Assembly: GCF_026619415.1 (NCBI RefSeq)
Contig: NZ_JAOVZR010000001.1
Span: 930,001 to 994,000 of the forward strand
Direction of reading: 5' to 3'
Length of the DNA stretch: 64,000 nucleotides
DNA from: Hoeflea algicola
GTDB taxonomy: Bacteria > Pseudomonadota > Alphaproteobacteria > Rhizobiales > Rhizobiaceae
This document shows, one piece after another, positions 27,745-37,503 of the stretch (position 1 is its first letter; every line of letters begins with the position of its first letter). The notes beneath the pieces are model-generated. The model had not been told where the DNA came from, ran no database searches, and saw nothing but the letters and a program-made list of their open reading frames with translations. The position numbers and the translations under genes are program-made.

Positions 27745-28731
27745 TCAGTCGAACTTTGACAGGTCCTGGTGCCGCGCCTTGATCTCGCGCACCGTGCGCG
27801 AAGACGAACGCATGACAATGGTATGGGTGATAATCGCGTCGCGGGTAAAGCGCACGCCATGCAGCAGATTACCGTCGGTCACACCGGTTGCGGCAAACAA
27901 AACGTCGCCGCTGGCCATTTCTTCCATCGTGTAGATCTTGTTGGGATCGGAAATCCCCATCTTGGCGGCGCGCGCCACCTTCTCATCGGTATTGAGCTGC
28001 AGCCGGCCCTGCATCTGTCCGCCAATGCATCTGAGCGCCGCTGCCGCCAGCACACCCTCAGGCGCACCACCGATACCGATATAGATGTCGATGCCGGTTT
28101 CGTCCGGATCGGTTGTGTGGATTACGCCGGCCACGTCGCCATCGCCAATCAGGCGGATCGCGGCGCCTGTCGCCCGCACTTCCTCGATCAGTCGCGCATG
28201 CCGCGGCCGGTCGAGAATACAAGCCGTCACCTGGTTCACGGCTACACCCTTGGCGCGAGCCACGGCGTGGATATTGTCGGTCGCACTCGCTTCAAGCGCC
28301 ACCGTATTGGCCGGATAGCCAGGCCCGATGGCAATCTTGTCCATATAAACGTCGGGCGCATAGAGCAGGCTGCCCTTTTCCGCGATCGCGATCACCGCCA
28401 GCGAATTGGGCAGGTTCTTGGCGCAGATCGTCGTGCCCTCGAGCGGGTCGAGCGCGATGTCGACCTTGGCGCCTTCGCGGTTGCCGACTTCTTCGCCGAT
28501 ATAGAGCATCGGCGCCTCGTCACGTTCGCCTTCGCCGATCACAACCACACCGTCGATCGGCAGACGGTTGAGCTCCGAACGCATGGCGTCGACAGCCACC
28601 TGGTCGGCAGCCATCTCGTCGCCGTGGCCACGCAACCGTGCTGCGGCAACGGCGGCGCGCTCGGTCACCCGTGCGATTTCGAGCGTCAGGATACGATCCA
28701 GACCGCTTGATTGTGTATGCGTGTCCGCCAT
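27745..28731 (-). CDS. glpX: Class II fructose-1,6-bisphosphatase GlpX
   Basis: 328 residues. Hydrolyses fructose 1,6-bisphosphate to fructose 6-phosphate in gluconeogenesis. Family segments: VVIGEGERDEAPMLYIGEEV (metal-binding acidic loop), DIALDPLEGTTICAKNLPNS (the DPLEGT motif), IGIGGAPEGVLAAAALRCIG and FAATGVTDGNLLHGVRFTRD. Normal length. Downstream of hom on the same strand, as commonly seen in rhizobia (hom-glpX-recJ). Confidence 0.96.
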   Translation of the reverse strand: MADTHTQSSGLDRILTLEIARVTERAAVAAARLRGHGDEMAADQVAVDAMRSELNRLPIDGVVVIGEGERDEAPMLYIGEEVGNREGAKVDIALDPLEGTTICAKNLPNSLAVIAIAEKGSLLYAPDVYMDKIAIGPGYPANTVALEASATDNIHAVARAKGVAVNQVTACILDRPRHARLIEEVRATGAAIRLIGDGDVAGVIHTTDPDETGIDIYIGIGGAPEGVLAAAALRCIGGQMQGRLQLNTDEKVARAAKMGISDPNKIYTMEEMASGDVLFAATGVTDGNLLHGVRFTRDAIITHTIVMRSSSRTVREIKARHQDLSKFD

Positions 28732-28923
28732 TGCGCTTGTCTCCCGGCTGTGTCGTATGGCCGCTCATACCGCTTTAAAAGCCAGCAAGGCAATGTGAAA
28801 CTCACATTAAAGCCTTTGTTTTCGCTGGTTTTTGAACGAAGCCAAAACTAAATCGATTAAGCCCGGCCAATATACCGCAGCTTTGTGACATTGCGCCGAA
28901 ACGGCTGATCACATGCTCCGCGA

Positions 28924-30246
28924 TCAGCTCCCGTTGGTGCGTTCGATGCGGATCACCTGAGGTTCGCCCGTCAGGTAACCTTCGGCCTTGATTCCATCCA
29001 CCGCCGCGCGCACCCGGGATTCGGTGGTGGCGTGGGTGACCAGAATGACCGTCTGCGGTCCGGCTTCCGCACCACCGGGCCGCGCTCGCTGAACGATAGA
29101 TTCCAGCGAAATATTGTTCTCGGCCATCCGCGTGGCGATCGAGGCGAATACCCCTGCCCGGTCATCGACCTTGAGCGAGATGAAATAGCCGCCTTCATGG
29201 CTCTGTATCTGCGCCCGCTGGTAGGGCTCGAGCTTTGCCACCGGGCGCCCAAGTGCCGGCGCATGCTGGTGACCAGGCCGGCTCTTGGCAATATCGGCGA
29301 TATCGCCGAGCACCGCAGATGCGGTGGCGTCGCCGCCCGCACCGGGACCCGACAGCATCAATTCGCCCAGAATATCGGCCTCAATTGTCACGGCGTTGGT
29401 GACACCCTCGACCTGGGCGATCATCGAACCCTTTGGCACCATGGTCGGGTGAACCCGCTGCTCTATGCCGGTGGCAGTGCGCAAGGCCACACCCAGCAGC
29501 TTGATGCGGTATCCCAGTTCGTCGGCGGCATGGATGTCATCGATCGAAATATTGGTGATGCCCTCGATATAGACTTCGTCGCCGGCAATCTGCGTACCGA
29601 AAGCCAGGCTGGTCAGGATCGCCAGCTTGTGCGCTGTATCATTGCCTTCAATGTCAAACGCCGGATCGGCCTCGGCATAGCCAAGCCGCTGTGCTTCGGC
29701 CAGGCATTCGGCAAATCCCATATTGTCGCGTTGCATCCGGGTCAGGATGTAATTGCAGGTGCCGTTGAGAATGCCGTAGATCCGCTGGATCGAGTTTCCT
29801 GTCAGCGATTCGCGCATCGCCTTGATCACCGGAATTCCGCCAGCCACCGCCGCCTCGAAATTCAGCAGCACGCCGTTGTCTTCGGCCAGTCCTGCCAGCG
29901 CCACACCATGTTTGGCAAGCAGCGCCTTGTTTGCGGTAACCACATGCCGACCCCGTTCGAGCGCCGTAGCCACAGCCGCGTGCGCCGGATCGCCATCGCC
30001 GCCGATCAGTTCGACATAAACGTCGATATCGGCATCCCGCGCCATTGTCACCGGATCGTCAAACCAGGCGATGCCGTCGAGATTGATTCCCCGGTCGCGG
30101 CTGCGGTCACGCGCACTCACCGCGATAATGCGGATTTCACGACCGCAGATATCGGTCAGCAGATTGTGCCGGGTGGTAATCGCGCCAAACAGCGCGGCGC
30201 CGACGGTTCCCAGTCCTGCAATGCCGATTTTCAGGGCATCAGTCAT
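28924..30246 (-). CDS. hom: Homoserine dehydrogenase
   Basis: 440 residues. Reduces aspartate semialdehyde to homoserine for Thr and Met synthesis. The Rossmann motif is IGIAGLGTVGAALFG; catalytic-domain segments include NGTCNYILTRM and AEADPAFDIEGNDTAHKLAI (K of the active site). A C-terminal ACT domain begins near residue 350 (YFISLKVDDRAGVFASIATR), giving threonine feedback. Lies 89 bp downstream of the aminotransferase gene, probably one transcript with it. Confidence 0.96.
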   Translation of the reverse strand: MTDALKIGIAGLGTVGAALFGAITTRHNLLTDICGREIRIIAVSARDRSRDRGINLDGIAWFDDPVTMARDADIDVYVELIGGDGDPAHAAVATALERGRHVVTANKALLAKHGVALAGLAEDNGVLLNFEAAVAGGIPVIKAMRESLTGNSIQRIYGILNGTCNYILTRMQRDNMGFAECLAEAQRLGYAEADPAFDIEGNDTAHKLAILTSLAFGTQIAGDEVYIEGITNISIDDIHAADELGYRIKLLGVALRTATGIEQRVHPTMVPKGSMIAQVEGVTNAVTIEADILGELMLSGPGAGGDATASAVLGDIADIAKSRPGHQHAPALGRPVAKLEPYQRAQIQSHEGGYFISLKVDDRAGVFASIATRMAENNISLESIVQRARPGGAEAGPQTVILVTHATTESRVRAAVDGIKAEGYLTGEPQVIRIERTNGS

Positions 30247-30335
30247 ATCAATGGTCCACCTGTGTGAAAGCTTCGCCAGCGATTGCAGCGAACTTTAGAA
30301 TTTCATGGGCGGTTTAACGGCGGTCGTCCGGGCGG

Positions 30336-31553
30336 TCAACGCCGCGCGGTCATCGAGACCATATTGTCGCCGCCGCCATTGGCGGTCGAAAAGAACCGCT
30401 TGATGTTGCGTGCCGCCTGCCGGATCCGGTGCTCGTTCTCCACCAGCGCGATACGCACATGCTCGTCGCCATACTCGCCGAAGCCGATACCCGGGGCCAC
30501 CGCAACATCGGCCTTCTCGATCAACAGCTTGGAAAACTCCAGCGATCCCATGTGCTTGAATGGCTCCGGGATCGGCGCCCAGGCAAACATCGTAGCCGGC
30601 GGCGGCGGTACGTCCCAGCCGGCTTTGCCGAAGCTTTCAACCAGCACGTCGCGCCGGCGTTTGTAGATCGAGCGGACTTCCTTGATGTCGGCGCCGTCAC
30701 CATTGAGTGCCGAGGTCGCCGCCACCTGGATCGGCGTGAAAGCGCCGTAATCAAGATAGGATTTCACCCGCGTCAGCGCCGAAATCAGCCGCTCGTTGCC
30801 AACGGCAAAGCCCATCCGCCAACCGGGCATGGAGAAGGTCTTCGACATCGACGTGAACTCGACACAAATATCCATCGCGCCGGGTACCTGCAGCACCGAT
30901 GGCGGCGGGTTGCCGTCAAAATAGATTTCCGAATAGGCAAGGTCGGAAAGCACAATGATGTCGTGCTTCTTGGCGAACGCGATGACCTCCTTGTAGAAAT
31001 CAAGCGTCGCCACATAACTGGTGGGATTGGACGGGTAATTCAGGATCAGCGCCAGCGGCTTAGGGATCGAATGTCGGACCGAGCGCTCCAGCGGGCCGAA
31101 AAAACTGTCGTCCGGCACCACATCGAGCGAACGGATAACGCCGCCGGACATGATGAAGCCAAATGCATGAATCGGATAGGTCGGGTTCGGGCACAGGATC
31201 ACATCGCCCGGCGCGGTGATGGCCTGCGCCATATTGGCAAACCCCTCTTTCGAGCCAAGCGTGGCGACTACCTGGGTTTCCGGATCAAGTTTGACGCCGA
31301 ACCGCCGCTGATAATAACCAGCTTGGGCACGCCTCAAACCGGGGATGCCCCGCGAGGTCGAATAACGATGGGTGCGGGGATCCTGAACGGCTTCACACAG
31401 CTTGTCGACAATGGCCTTCGGAGTGGGAAGATCGGGGTTGCCCATCCCCAGATCGATAATATCCGCGCCCCCTGCCCGTGCCGAGGCCTTGAGGCGATTG
31501 ACCTGTTCGAACACATAGGGCGGGAGTCTGCGAACTTTGTGAAATTCTTCCAT
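30336..31553 (-). CDS. AlaC/LL-DAP-type class I aminotransferase
   Basis: 405 residues, fold-type I PLP enzyme. The Schiff-base lysine is in FTSMSKTFSMPGWRMGFAVG; other markers are DLGMGNPDLPTPKAIVDKL, YSTSRGIPGLRRAQAGYYQR, ILNYPSNPTSYVA (N of the NPT motif) and VRIALVENEHRIRQAARNIK. This group is annotated as alanine transaminase AlaC or LL-diaminopimelate aminotransferase-like; specificity cannot be fixed. Genes of this type commonly precede hom in rhizobia, as here. Confidence 0.92.
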   Translation of the reverse strand: MEEFHKVRRLPPYVFEQVNRLKASARAGGADIIDLGMGNPDLPTPKAIVDKLCEAVQDPRTHRYSTSRGIPGLRRAQAGYYQRRFGVKLDPETQVVATLGSKEGFANMAQAITAPGDVILCPNPTYPIHAFGFIMSGGVIRSLDVVPDDSFFGPLERSVRHSIPKPLALILNYPSNPTSYVATLDFYKEVIAFAKKHDIIVLSDLAYSEIYFDGNPPPSVLQVPGAMDICVEFTSMSKTFSMPGWRMGFAVGNERLISALTRVKSYLDYGAFTPIQVAATSALNGDGADIKEVRSIYKRRRDVLVESFGKAGWDVPPPPATMFAWAPIPEPFKHMGSLEFSKLLIEKADVAVAPGIGFGEYGDEHVRIALVENEHRIRQAARNIKRFFSTANGGGDNMVSMTARR

Positions 31554-31728
31554 GGAATTCCCCGGAGTTGACGGCTGTTAGTGGATTTCGTGTCAGGGGT
31601 TTGCGGCCAAACCGGGCCAAAGGCAAGATCTGACGGCGAACTTTATTTGCCCGTGGACGCACGCTGCGTCATCCGTCTCCCCGGCAACAAGTTGGTCCAA
31701 ACTGCGCAGCTACGCTTTAACGCGCGGC

Positions 31729-32289
31729 TTATTGCTCGATCTCGCGCTGGGTGTCTGCCGCATGGTTTTTGGCCAGGTCCCTGAGTTCCTTGAGCCGTGC
31801 CTCATATTCAGCGCGCCCATCCGGCGTCTGAGCCCGTTCCCGCAACAGCTTGGCCATTTCCGCTTCGGCAGCACTTTTCTCCGTAGCCGACAATTGACTG
31901 TTTGCCGCCGTCTGCTTGCGACCAATCACCGGATACTCGCCGGTTCGGCGGGCGCCGGATTCAACAAACTCTTCGGTCGCCACAGGTGTTGTTTTTTCGA
32001 TCGGAATCACCGATTTGAAGCCGGGGTTGCGTCGTATGATTGTGGAAGCGGGGGCGTCGTCATCCGCCTTTGCCACGGTCTGAGGCACGGGCGGCGTGGC
32101 TTGGGCATCAGCCGTCCCTGTATCAGGGGTGTCCGTTTGAGCGCTGACGGTCGCAAGATTGCTTGGCACAGTCTTCGGGGCAGCATCCTCCAGCGATGCG
32201 GTTTGACACCCCGAAAGTACAAGCACCATGAGCGCACCCAGCGCCGGCAGGACATTCTGTGGTATATTCACGTGTATAATGGTCTCCAC
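31729..32289 (-). CDS. Predicted lipoprotein of unknown function
   Basis: 186 residues. The signal sequence NVLPALGALMVLVLSGCQTA ends in a lipobox (LSGC), so it is predicted to be lipid-anchored. The mature part is a disordered Thr/Ala/Pro region, a short conserved-looking GFKSVIPIEKTTPVATEEF, and a C-terminal coiled-coil of about 60 residues (SATEKSAAEAEMAKLLRERA). No enzyme motif. It is divergent from phaC and 175 bp upstream of the aminotransferase gene. Confidence 0.7.
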   Translation of the reverse strand: METIIHVNIPQNVLPALGALMVLVLSGCQTASLEDAAPKTVPSNLATVSAQTDTPDTGTADAQATPPVPQTVAKADDDAPASTIIRRNPGFKSVIPIEKTTPVATEEFVESGARRTGEYPVIGRKQTAANSQLSATEKSAAEAEMAKLLRERAQTPDGRAEYEARLKELRDLAKNHAADTQREIEQ

Positions 32290-32410
32290 CTGATGGCGGT
32301 CATGACAGGAACAAAAAAAGTCCGTATCAAGAATAAACTGATGCTTGGCGTTGTTAGGTCCATGCTGGTTAACAACACGCCAATCAAGCCGATTTAAGGC
32401 ACAAGCCGAC

Positions 32411-32427
32411 CCGAAATCAAGTTTCGG
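32411..32427 (+). promoter_or_regulatory. Inverted repeat in the phaC leader
   Basis: CCGAAA-TCAAG-TTTCGG, a perfect 6-bp stem 22 bp ahead of the phaC start and just upstream of its AGGAGG (32436-32441). It may be an operator or a small leader hairpin affecting translation. Confidence 0.35.
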
Positions 32428-32448
32428 ACCCGCACAGGAGGCACCAGA

Positions 32449-34284
32449 ATGGCCGATAAGGGCAAGAATACCACAAGTGGCACGCAGGCCGGCTCCGAAA
32501 CGTCGTCTGTGGGGGCTTATGTGGTCAAGGACCCTGAGGCCTTCGCCCGCAATGTCGCCAGGATGCTCGAAGAGCTCGGTAAGGCCGCCTCGGCCTGGGT
32601 CGAGCCGCGTGAAAAGGGTGAGGTCTCCGACACCGTCTCCGAGCCGATGGCGGACATGGTCAAGACCTTCTCCAAGGTCGGCGAATACTGGTTGTCCGAT
32701 CCCAAGCGCGCCATCGAGGCTCAGACTTCACTGCTGACCGGTTATTTCGGCATGTGGAGCGAATCCCTCCGCCGCATGTCAGGTGAAGATGAGACGCCGC
32801 GCGCAAAGTCGGCTGACAAGCGTTTTTCAGATCCCGATTGGGAAGACAATCCGTTCTTCGAATTCATCAAGAACGCCTATTTCATCACCTCGGACTGGGC
32901 CAACAAGCTGGTTAGCGAGAGCGAAGGACTGGACGAACACACCCGTCACAAGGCCGAATTCTACATCCGCCAGATCACCAGCGCGCTGTCGCCGGCCAAT
33001 TTCCTGCTCACCAATCCCGAACTCTACAAGGAGACGGTCGCCTCCAACGGAGAAAATCTGGTTCGCGGCATGCACATGCTCGCCGAGGATATCGTCGCCG
33101 GCAAGGGTGAACTCAAGATTCGGCAATCGGATGCCTCGAAGTTCGTCGTTGGCGAAAATATTGCTCTGTCGGAAGGCAAGGTGGTCGCTCAGGACGACGT
33201 CTGCCAGATCATCCAGTACGCCCCCCTGACCGAAAATGTTCTCAAGCGGCCGCTGCTGATCGTGCCGCCGTGGATCAACAAGTTCTATATTCTCGACCTC
33301 AACCCGAAAAAATCCTTCATCAAATGGGCCACTGAGCAGGGGCATACCGTTTTCGTGATTTCCTGGGTCAACCCGGATGAGCGCCATGCCAAGAAGGATT
33401 GGGAAGCTTATTCGCGTGAAGGCATCTCGTTTGCGCTTGATACCATCGAGAAAGCCACCGGCGAGCGCGAGGTCAATGCTATCGGCTACTGCGTCGGCGG
33501 TACCTTGCTGGCCGCCACTCTGGCGCTGCACGCCCAGGAGAAAGACAGTCGCATCGCCACGGCGACCTTTTTCACCACCCAGACCGATTTCACCCATGCC
33601 GGTGATCTCAAGGTGTTTGTCGACGAGGACCAGATAGCATCTATCGAAACGGCGATGGAAAAGAGCGGCTATCTCGACGGGTCGAAAATGGCCACAGCTT
33701 TCAATATGCTGCGCGCCTCCGATCTGATCTGGCCCTATGTCGTCAACAACTACCTCAAGGGCAAGGATCCGATGCCCTTCGACCTGCTTTACTGGAACGC
33801 AGATGCAACGCGAATGCCGGCGGCCAACCACTCCTTTTATCTGCGTAATTGCTACCTAGAGAACAACCTTTCGCAAGGCCGGATGAAACTTGCCGGCAAG
33901 ACCCTTGATCTCTCCAAGGTCAAGATCCCGGTCTATAACCTTGCAGCCAAGGAAGATCATATCGCCCCTGCCCGCTCGGCCTATATCGGCGGCAAGCTGC
34001 TCGGTGGCGACGTTACCTATGTGATGTCGGGATCGGGACACATTGCCGGTGTCGTCAATCCACCCGCAGCCGGAAAATACCAGTTCTGGAGCGATGGCCC
34101 CAAGAATGCGGAATTTGACGATTGGGTTGCCGGCGCCAAGGAGACACCAGGTTCCTGGTGGCCACACTGGCATGCATGGATCCGGTCCCAATCCGACGAG
34201 GAAGTGCCGGCGCGCAAGCCCGGCGGAACCAAGCTCAAGCCGATCGAGGATGCGCCGGGCTCCTATGTGCGGGTTCGCGTCTGA
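32449..34284 (+). CDS. phaC: Class I poly(3-hydroxyalkanoate) synthase
   Basis: 611 residues, the normal size of class I PhaC, which polymerises 3-hydroxyacyl-CoA at the granule surface. The lipase-like box is [17 protein letters not shown] with catalytic Cys348; the catalytic Asp is in [15 protein letters not shown] and His in [15 protein letters not shown]. An N-terminal helical domain ([40 protein letters not shown]) is present. AGGAGG lies 7 bp before the ATG. No phaA/phaB/phasin gene in the window. Confidence 0.97.
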   Translation: MADKGKNTTSGTQAGSETSSVGAYVVKDPEAFARNVARMLEELGKAASAWVEPREKGEVSDTVSEPMADMVKTFSKVGEYWLSDPKRAIEAQTSLLTGYFGMWSESLRRMSGEDETPRAKSADKRFSDPDWEDNPFFEFIKNAYFITSDWANKLVSESEGLDEHTRHKAEFYIRQITSALSPANFLLTNPELYKETVASNGENLVRGMHMLAEDIVAGKGELKIRQSDASKFVVGENIALSEGKVVAQDDVCQIIQYAPLTENVLKRPLLIVPPWINKFYILDLNPKKSFIKWATEQGHTVFVISWVNPDERHAKKDWEAYSREGISFALDTIEKATGEREVNAIGYCVGGTLLAATLALHAQEKDSRIATATFFTTQTDFTHAGDLKVFVDEDQIASIETAMEKSGYLDGSKMATAFNMLRASDLIWPYVVNNYLKGKDPMPFDLLYWNADATRMPAANHSFYLRNCYLENNLSQGRMKLAGKTLDLSKVKIPVYNLAAKEDHIAPARSAYIGGKLLGGDVTYVMSGSGHIAGVVNPPAAGKYQFWSDGPKNAEFDDWVAGAKETPGSWWPHWHAWIRSQSDEEVPARKPGGTKLKPIEDAPGSYVRVRV

Positions 34285-34374
34285 GGCCTGACGCGTTTTT
34301 TCTCTCCCTCAGAGCGCATAACGGCGCGCGCACCTGGTTTGCCACGGGTGGCGATCCCTGTTATGCGCCCGGCG

Positions 34375-35100
34375 ATGCAATTTGACCCGCCCCTGATCCG
34401 CGCCCGGCTTGTCCGCCGTTACAAGCGGTTCCTGTTCGACGCCGAACTCGACAATGGCGAAGCGATCACCGGATCGTGCCCCAATACGGGCTCTATGTTG
34501 GGGCTGACCGCACCGGGCTCACGGATCTACCTGACCGAGCACATCGGCAGCACGACGCGCAAATACCGCCATGCGCTGGAACTCGTCGAAGCCGACGGCA
34601 CGCTTGTCGGCATCAATACCGGCCGACCAAACCGGCTGGTCGAGGATGCAATAAAGGAGGGGCTGCTGGGAACGCTTGGCGACTACGCGGTGCTGAAACG
34701 CGAGCAGAAATACGGGATCAATTCACGCATCGACATGCTGCTGGACGATCCGGTGCGCGGCAAAGCCTATGTCGAAGTCAAGAATGTCCATTTTTGCCGC
34801 CAACCCGGTCTCGCCGAATTCCCCGACTCGGTCACCAGCCGCGGCGCCAAACATCTCGAGGAGCTTGGCGACATGGCGGAGGCTGGACACCGCGCGATTA
34901 TGGTCTATCTGATACAGCGCTCGGATGTGGACCGGCTCAGGCTGTGCCGCGACCTTGATAAGACCTATGCCACGGCCTTTGACCGAGCCATGAAGCGCGG
35001 GGTTGAAGCTTGCGCCATACGGTGCAAGATCACACCGGAGCAAATTCGCGCTGAGTTCGTTGTCCCCGTTGAGGAATCCGGATTAAACAGCGTATCATGA
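34375..35100 (+). CDS. sfsA: SfsA family DNA-binding protein/nuclease-like
   Basis: 241 residues from the ATG at 34375, which gives the usual SfsA start ([20 protein letters not shown]). Other marks: [48 protein letters not shown] and [13 protein letters not shown]. SfsA has a PD-(D/E)XK-like core (D...EVKN) and was described as a sugar-fermentation stimulation protein; its true role is unclear. Upstream starts at 34339 and 34363 are possible. Followed after 46 bp by map. Confidence 0.92.
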   Translation: MQFDPPLIRARLVRRYKRFLFDAELDNGEAITGSCPNTGSMLGLTAPGSRIYLTEHIGSTTRKYRHALELVEADGTLVGINTGRPNRLVEDAIKEGLLGTLGDYAVLKREQKYGINSRIDMLLDDPVRGKAYVEVKNVHFCRQPGLAEFPDSVTSRGAKHLEELGDMAEAGHRAIMVYLIQRSDVDRLRLCRDLDKTYATAFDRAMKRGVEACAIRCKITPEQIRAEFVVPVEESGLNSVS

Positions 35101-35146
35101 ACCCCTGCCGGCGCAGCCCGGGCAGATGAGACAAAGCGAGCCTGCC

Positions 35147-35974
35147 ATGGTTACCTATATCGACGCGACGTCGGCCCCGATGAAAAACACTGGTCAGATC
35201 CGGCTTTACGGCCCCGAAGGCTTCGAGGGCATGCGCAAAGCCAGCCAGTTGACGGCACGGTGTCTGGACGAACTGGTGTCACGCGTCGCTCCTGGCGTCA
35301 CCACCAACGAGATCGATCGTTTCGTGTTCGAATTCGGCCAGGATCACGGCGCGCTGCCGGCAACGCTGAACTATCGCGGCTACACCAAATCCTGCTGCAC
35401 CTCGATCAACCATGTCGTCTGTCACGGCATCCCTAACGACAAGCCGCTGCGCGAGGGCGACGTCGTCAACATCGACGTCACTTATGTGCTCGACGGCTGG
35501 CACGGCGATTCAAGCCGCATGTACCCGGTTGGCCAGATCAAGCGCGCCGCCGAGAGGCTCTTGGAAATCACCCATAAATCGCTGATGCTCGGCATTGAGG
35601 CGGTCAAGCCCGGCGTCCGTACAGGCGCCATTGGCGAAGCCATCCAGACCTATGCCGAAGCCGAACGCTGCTCGGTGGTGCGCGATTTCTGCGGTCACGG
35701 CTTGGGGCAAATGTTCCACGACGCACCAAATATCCTGCACTACGGTCGTGCCAATGAAGGCCCGGAGATACGTGCAGGCATGCTCTTCACCATCGAGCCG
35801 ATGATCAATCTCGGTCGCCCGCATGTCAAAGTGCTGTCCGATGGCTGGACCGCGGTCACCCGCGACCGTTCGCTGTCGGCGCAATACGAGCACACCATCG
35901 GCGTCACCGAAACCGGCTGCGAGATCTTCACCCTGTCTCCGGGCGGATTTGACCGGCCTGGCCTGCCCGCATGA
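35147..35974 (+). CDS. map: Type I methionine aminopeptidase
   Basis: 275 residues from the ATG at 35147 (another start at 35126). Removes the initiator Met from nascent proteins. Metal ligands are visible in order: D in [20 protein letters not shown] (two Asp), H in [18 protein letters not shown] in [10 protein letters not shown] and E in [25 protein letters not shown] is also typical. Its stop overlaps the radC start by 4 bp, so map and radC are coupled. Confidence 0.96.
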   Translation: MVTYIDATSAPMKNTGQIRLYGPEGFEGMRKASQLTARCLDELVSRVAPGVTTNEIDRFVFEFGQDHGALPATLNYRGYTKSCCTSINHVVCHGIPNDKPLREGDVVNIDVTYVLDGWHGDSSRMYPVGQIKRAAERLLEITHKSLMLGIEAVKPGVRTGAIGEAIQTYAEAERCSVVRDFCGHGLGQMFHDAPNILHYGRANEGPEIRAGMLFTIEPMINLGRPHVKVLSDGWTAVTRDRSLSAQYEHTIGVTETGCEIFTLSPGGFDRPGLPA

Positions 35975-36803
35975 CATCGCCTCGTCGACCAGGTCTGAGT
36001 AAAAAGGGCCTGAGCGACGAGGGCACCGATGACGCGCCCGCAGATGAACGGGCCTGGTTCGCAGAAACACGGCCGGCTAGAGCCAGAGGCCACGCCATCG
36101 CCGATGGCGACGTTCCTGCCCCCCAGGCTCCGGAAGAACATTACCATGGTCACCGCAACCGCTTGCGGCTGCGGTTTCGTGAAAGCGGCGACCGGGCGTT
36201 GGCAGATTACGAACTGCTCGAGTTGCTGCTTTTCCGGTTAATCCCGCGCCGTGATACCAAACCGATCGCCAAGGCATTGCTCGCCCGGTTTGGATCACTA
36301 TCCGAAGTTCTCGGCGCACCGACCCAATTGCTGACCGAGGTCAAGGGCGTAGGCGACAGTGTCGCCACCGATCTCAAGCTGGTTGCCGCCATTGCCATCG
36401 CATGCTCAAGAGCGACCTCAAGGGACGTCAGGTGCTGGCATCCTGGTCATCGGTCATCGAGTATTGCCGGGCGGCGATGGCGTTCGAGGAGCGCGAACAG
36501 TTCCGAGTGTTGTTTCTCGACAAGAAGAACGCGCTGATCGCCGACGAGGTGCAGCAGACCGGAACCGTGGATCATACCCCGGTCTACCCCCGCGAGGTGG
36601 TGAAGCGAGCGCTGGAACTGTCCGCCACCGCGATCATCCTGGTCCACAACCACCCTTCGGGCGATCCGACGCCCTCGCGCGCCGACATCGAAATGACCAA
36701 GCTGATCATCGACACGGCCCGCCCACTCGGCATCACTGTTCATGACCACATCATCATCGGCAAGAACGGCCACGCCAGTCTCAAGGGCCTGAAGCTTATT
36801 TAG
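35971..36803 (+). CDS. radC: RadC family JAMM protein, reading frame broken by one base
   Basis: Two frames together make one RadC. The first (35971 to about 36394) has the N-terminal helix-hairpin-helix part ([40 protein letters not shown]). The second (about 36395 to 36803) goes on from [20 protein letters not shown] to the JAMM metalloprotease-like motif [20 protein letters not shown]. One C appears to be missing in GCCATCGCATG near 36390; restoring it would give 'IAHRMLKSD', the expected reading. RadC is dispensable in many bacteria and its biochemical role is unsettled, so real decay is possible, but sequence error is as likely. Confidence 0.88.
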
Positions 36804-37005
36804 CGTGTTGCATCAAGTTCCGCCTCGGCGACAAGATTGTTCCGTCCATAAATTGAATCCGGCTCGCAATTACCTTGCGGGCCTGCAATATTTACAATAG
36901 ATTAGTCAGAGTAATATGGAAATATTTGACGCTGATTTAATGTTTATACGAAATCTTCACAGTTAAATAGAAAACAACAGAACACATAACCTAAGGTTGA
37001 GCGAT

Positions 37006-37473
37006 ATGCCAAATAATAAAAACATCTCCCGCCGCGACGCAATTGTTAGAGCATCTACGGTGTTGGGAATGGCAATTCTTCCATCCGCCGCACTTGCGCA
37101 AAATGATCAGGCATCGGTCGATGCGTTTTATCGCGGCCAGAAATACACCTATTGCGACGCCAAAGTACTGGCACACTTCTGGGGAACCGACGAATGGAGC
37201 GCCAAGATCGGTGCTGGCGAAATGCTGCTGCAACGCCAGGAGAAAGACCTCAAGGACAAGCTCAGGAATGCTGCAACTCGTTGGTCACAGGACGGTAATT
37301 CCTGCGGGTTCGAAGACATGGACAACCCGGTCTACAGCTATGATGATGCTGCGGCCCTGGCAGCTTATTGGGGTGGCGGCATGACTCCCTACGACGCCAA
37401 GATGAAGATCGTCCTCAACGTCGAGGGCGGCGGCAACCACTGGGTTGTCAGCGAATTGGCAAAGGCTCGATAG
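37006..37473 (+). CDS. Exported protein with duplicated YxYxDAxxLAxxWG motif
   Basis: 155 residues from the ATG at 37006 (TTG 36997 also possible). The N-terminus NISRRDAIVRASTVLGMAIL has a twin-arginine and a hydrophobic stretch ending ALAQ, so Tat or Sec export is predicted. The mature protein has two copies of one motif: KYTYCDAKVLAHFWG and VYSYDDAAALAAYWG, each followed by a further AK helix, with two cysteines (in TYCDA and NSCGF). It lies 30 bp ahead of an amidoligase gene and is probably cotranscribed with it. Function unknown. Confidence 0.75.
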   Translation: MPNNKNISRRDAIVRASTVLGMAILPSAALAQNDQASVDAFYRGQKYTYCDAKVLAHFWGTDEWSAKIGAGEMLLQRQEKDLKDKLRNAATRWSQDGNSCGFEDMDNPVYSYDDAAALAAYWGGGMTPYDAKMKIVLNVEGGGNHWVVSELAKAR

Positions 37474-37503
37474 AGCTCACCGCCACAAAGGCAATCGCCA
37501 ACA

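Noticed and set aside
27769..28710. 313-codon plus-strand frame
   Set aside because: Antisense shadow of glpX.
29032..30267. 411-codon plus-strand frame
   Set aside because: Antisense shadow of homoserine dehydrogenase.
30429..31571. 380-codon plus-strand frame
   Set aside because: Antisense shadow of the AlaC-like aminotransferase.
36820..37005. AT-rich stretch as a replication origin
   Set aside because: No iterons or DnaA-box cluster visible; it is most simply the promoter region of the exported-protein gene.
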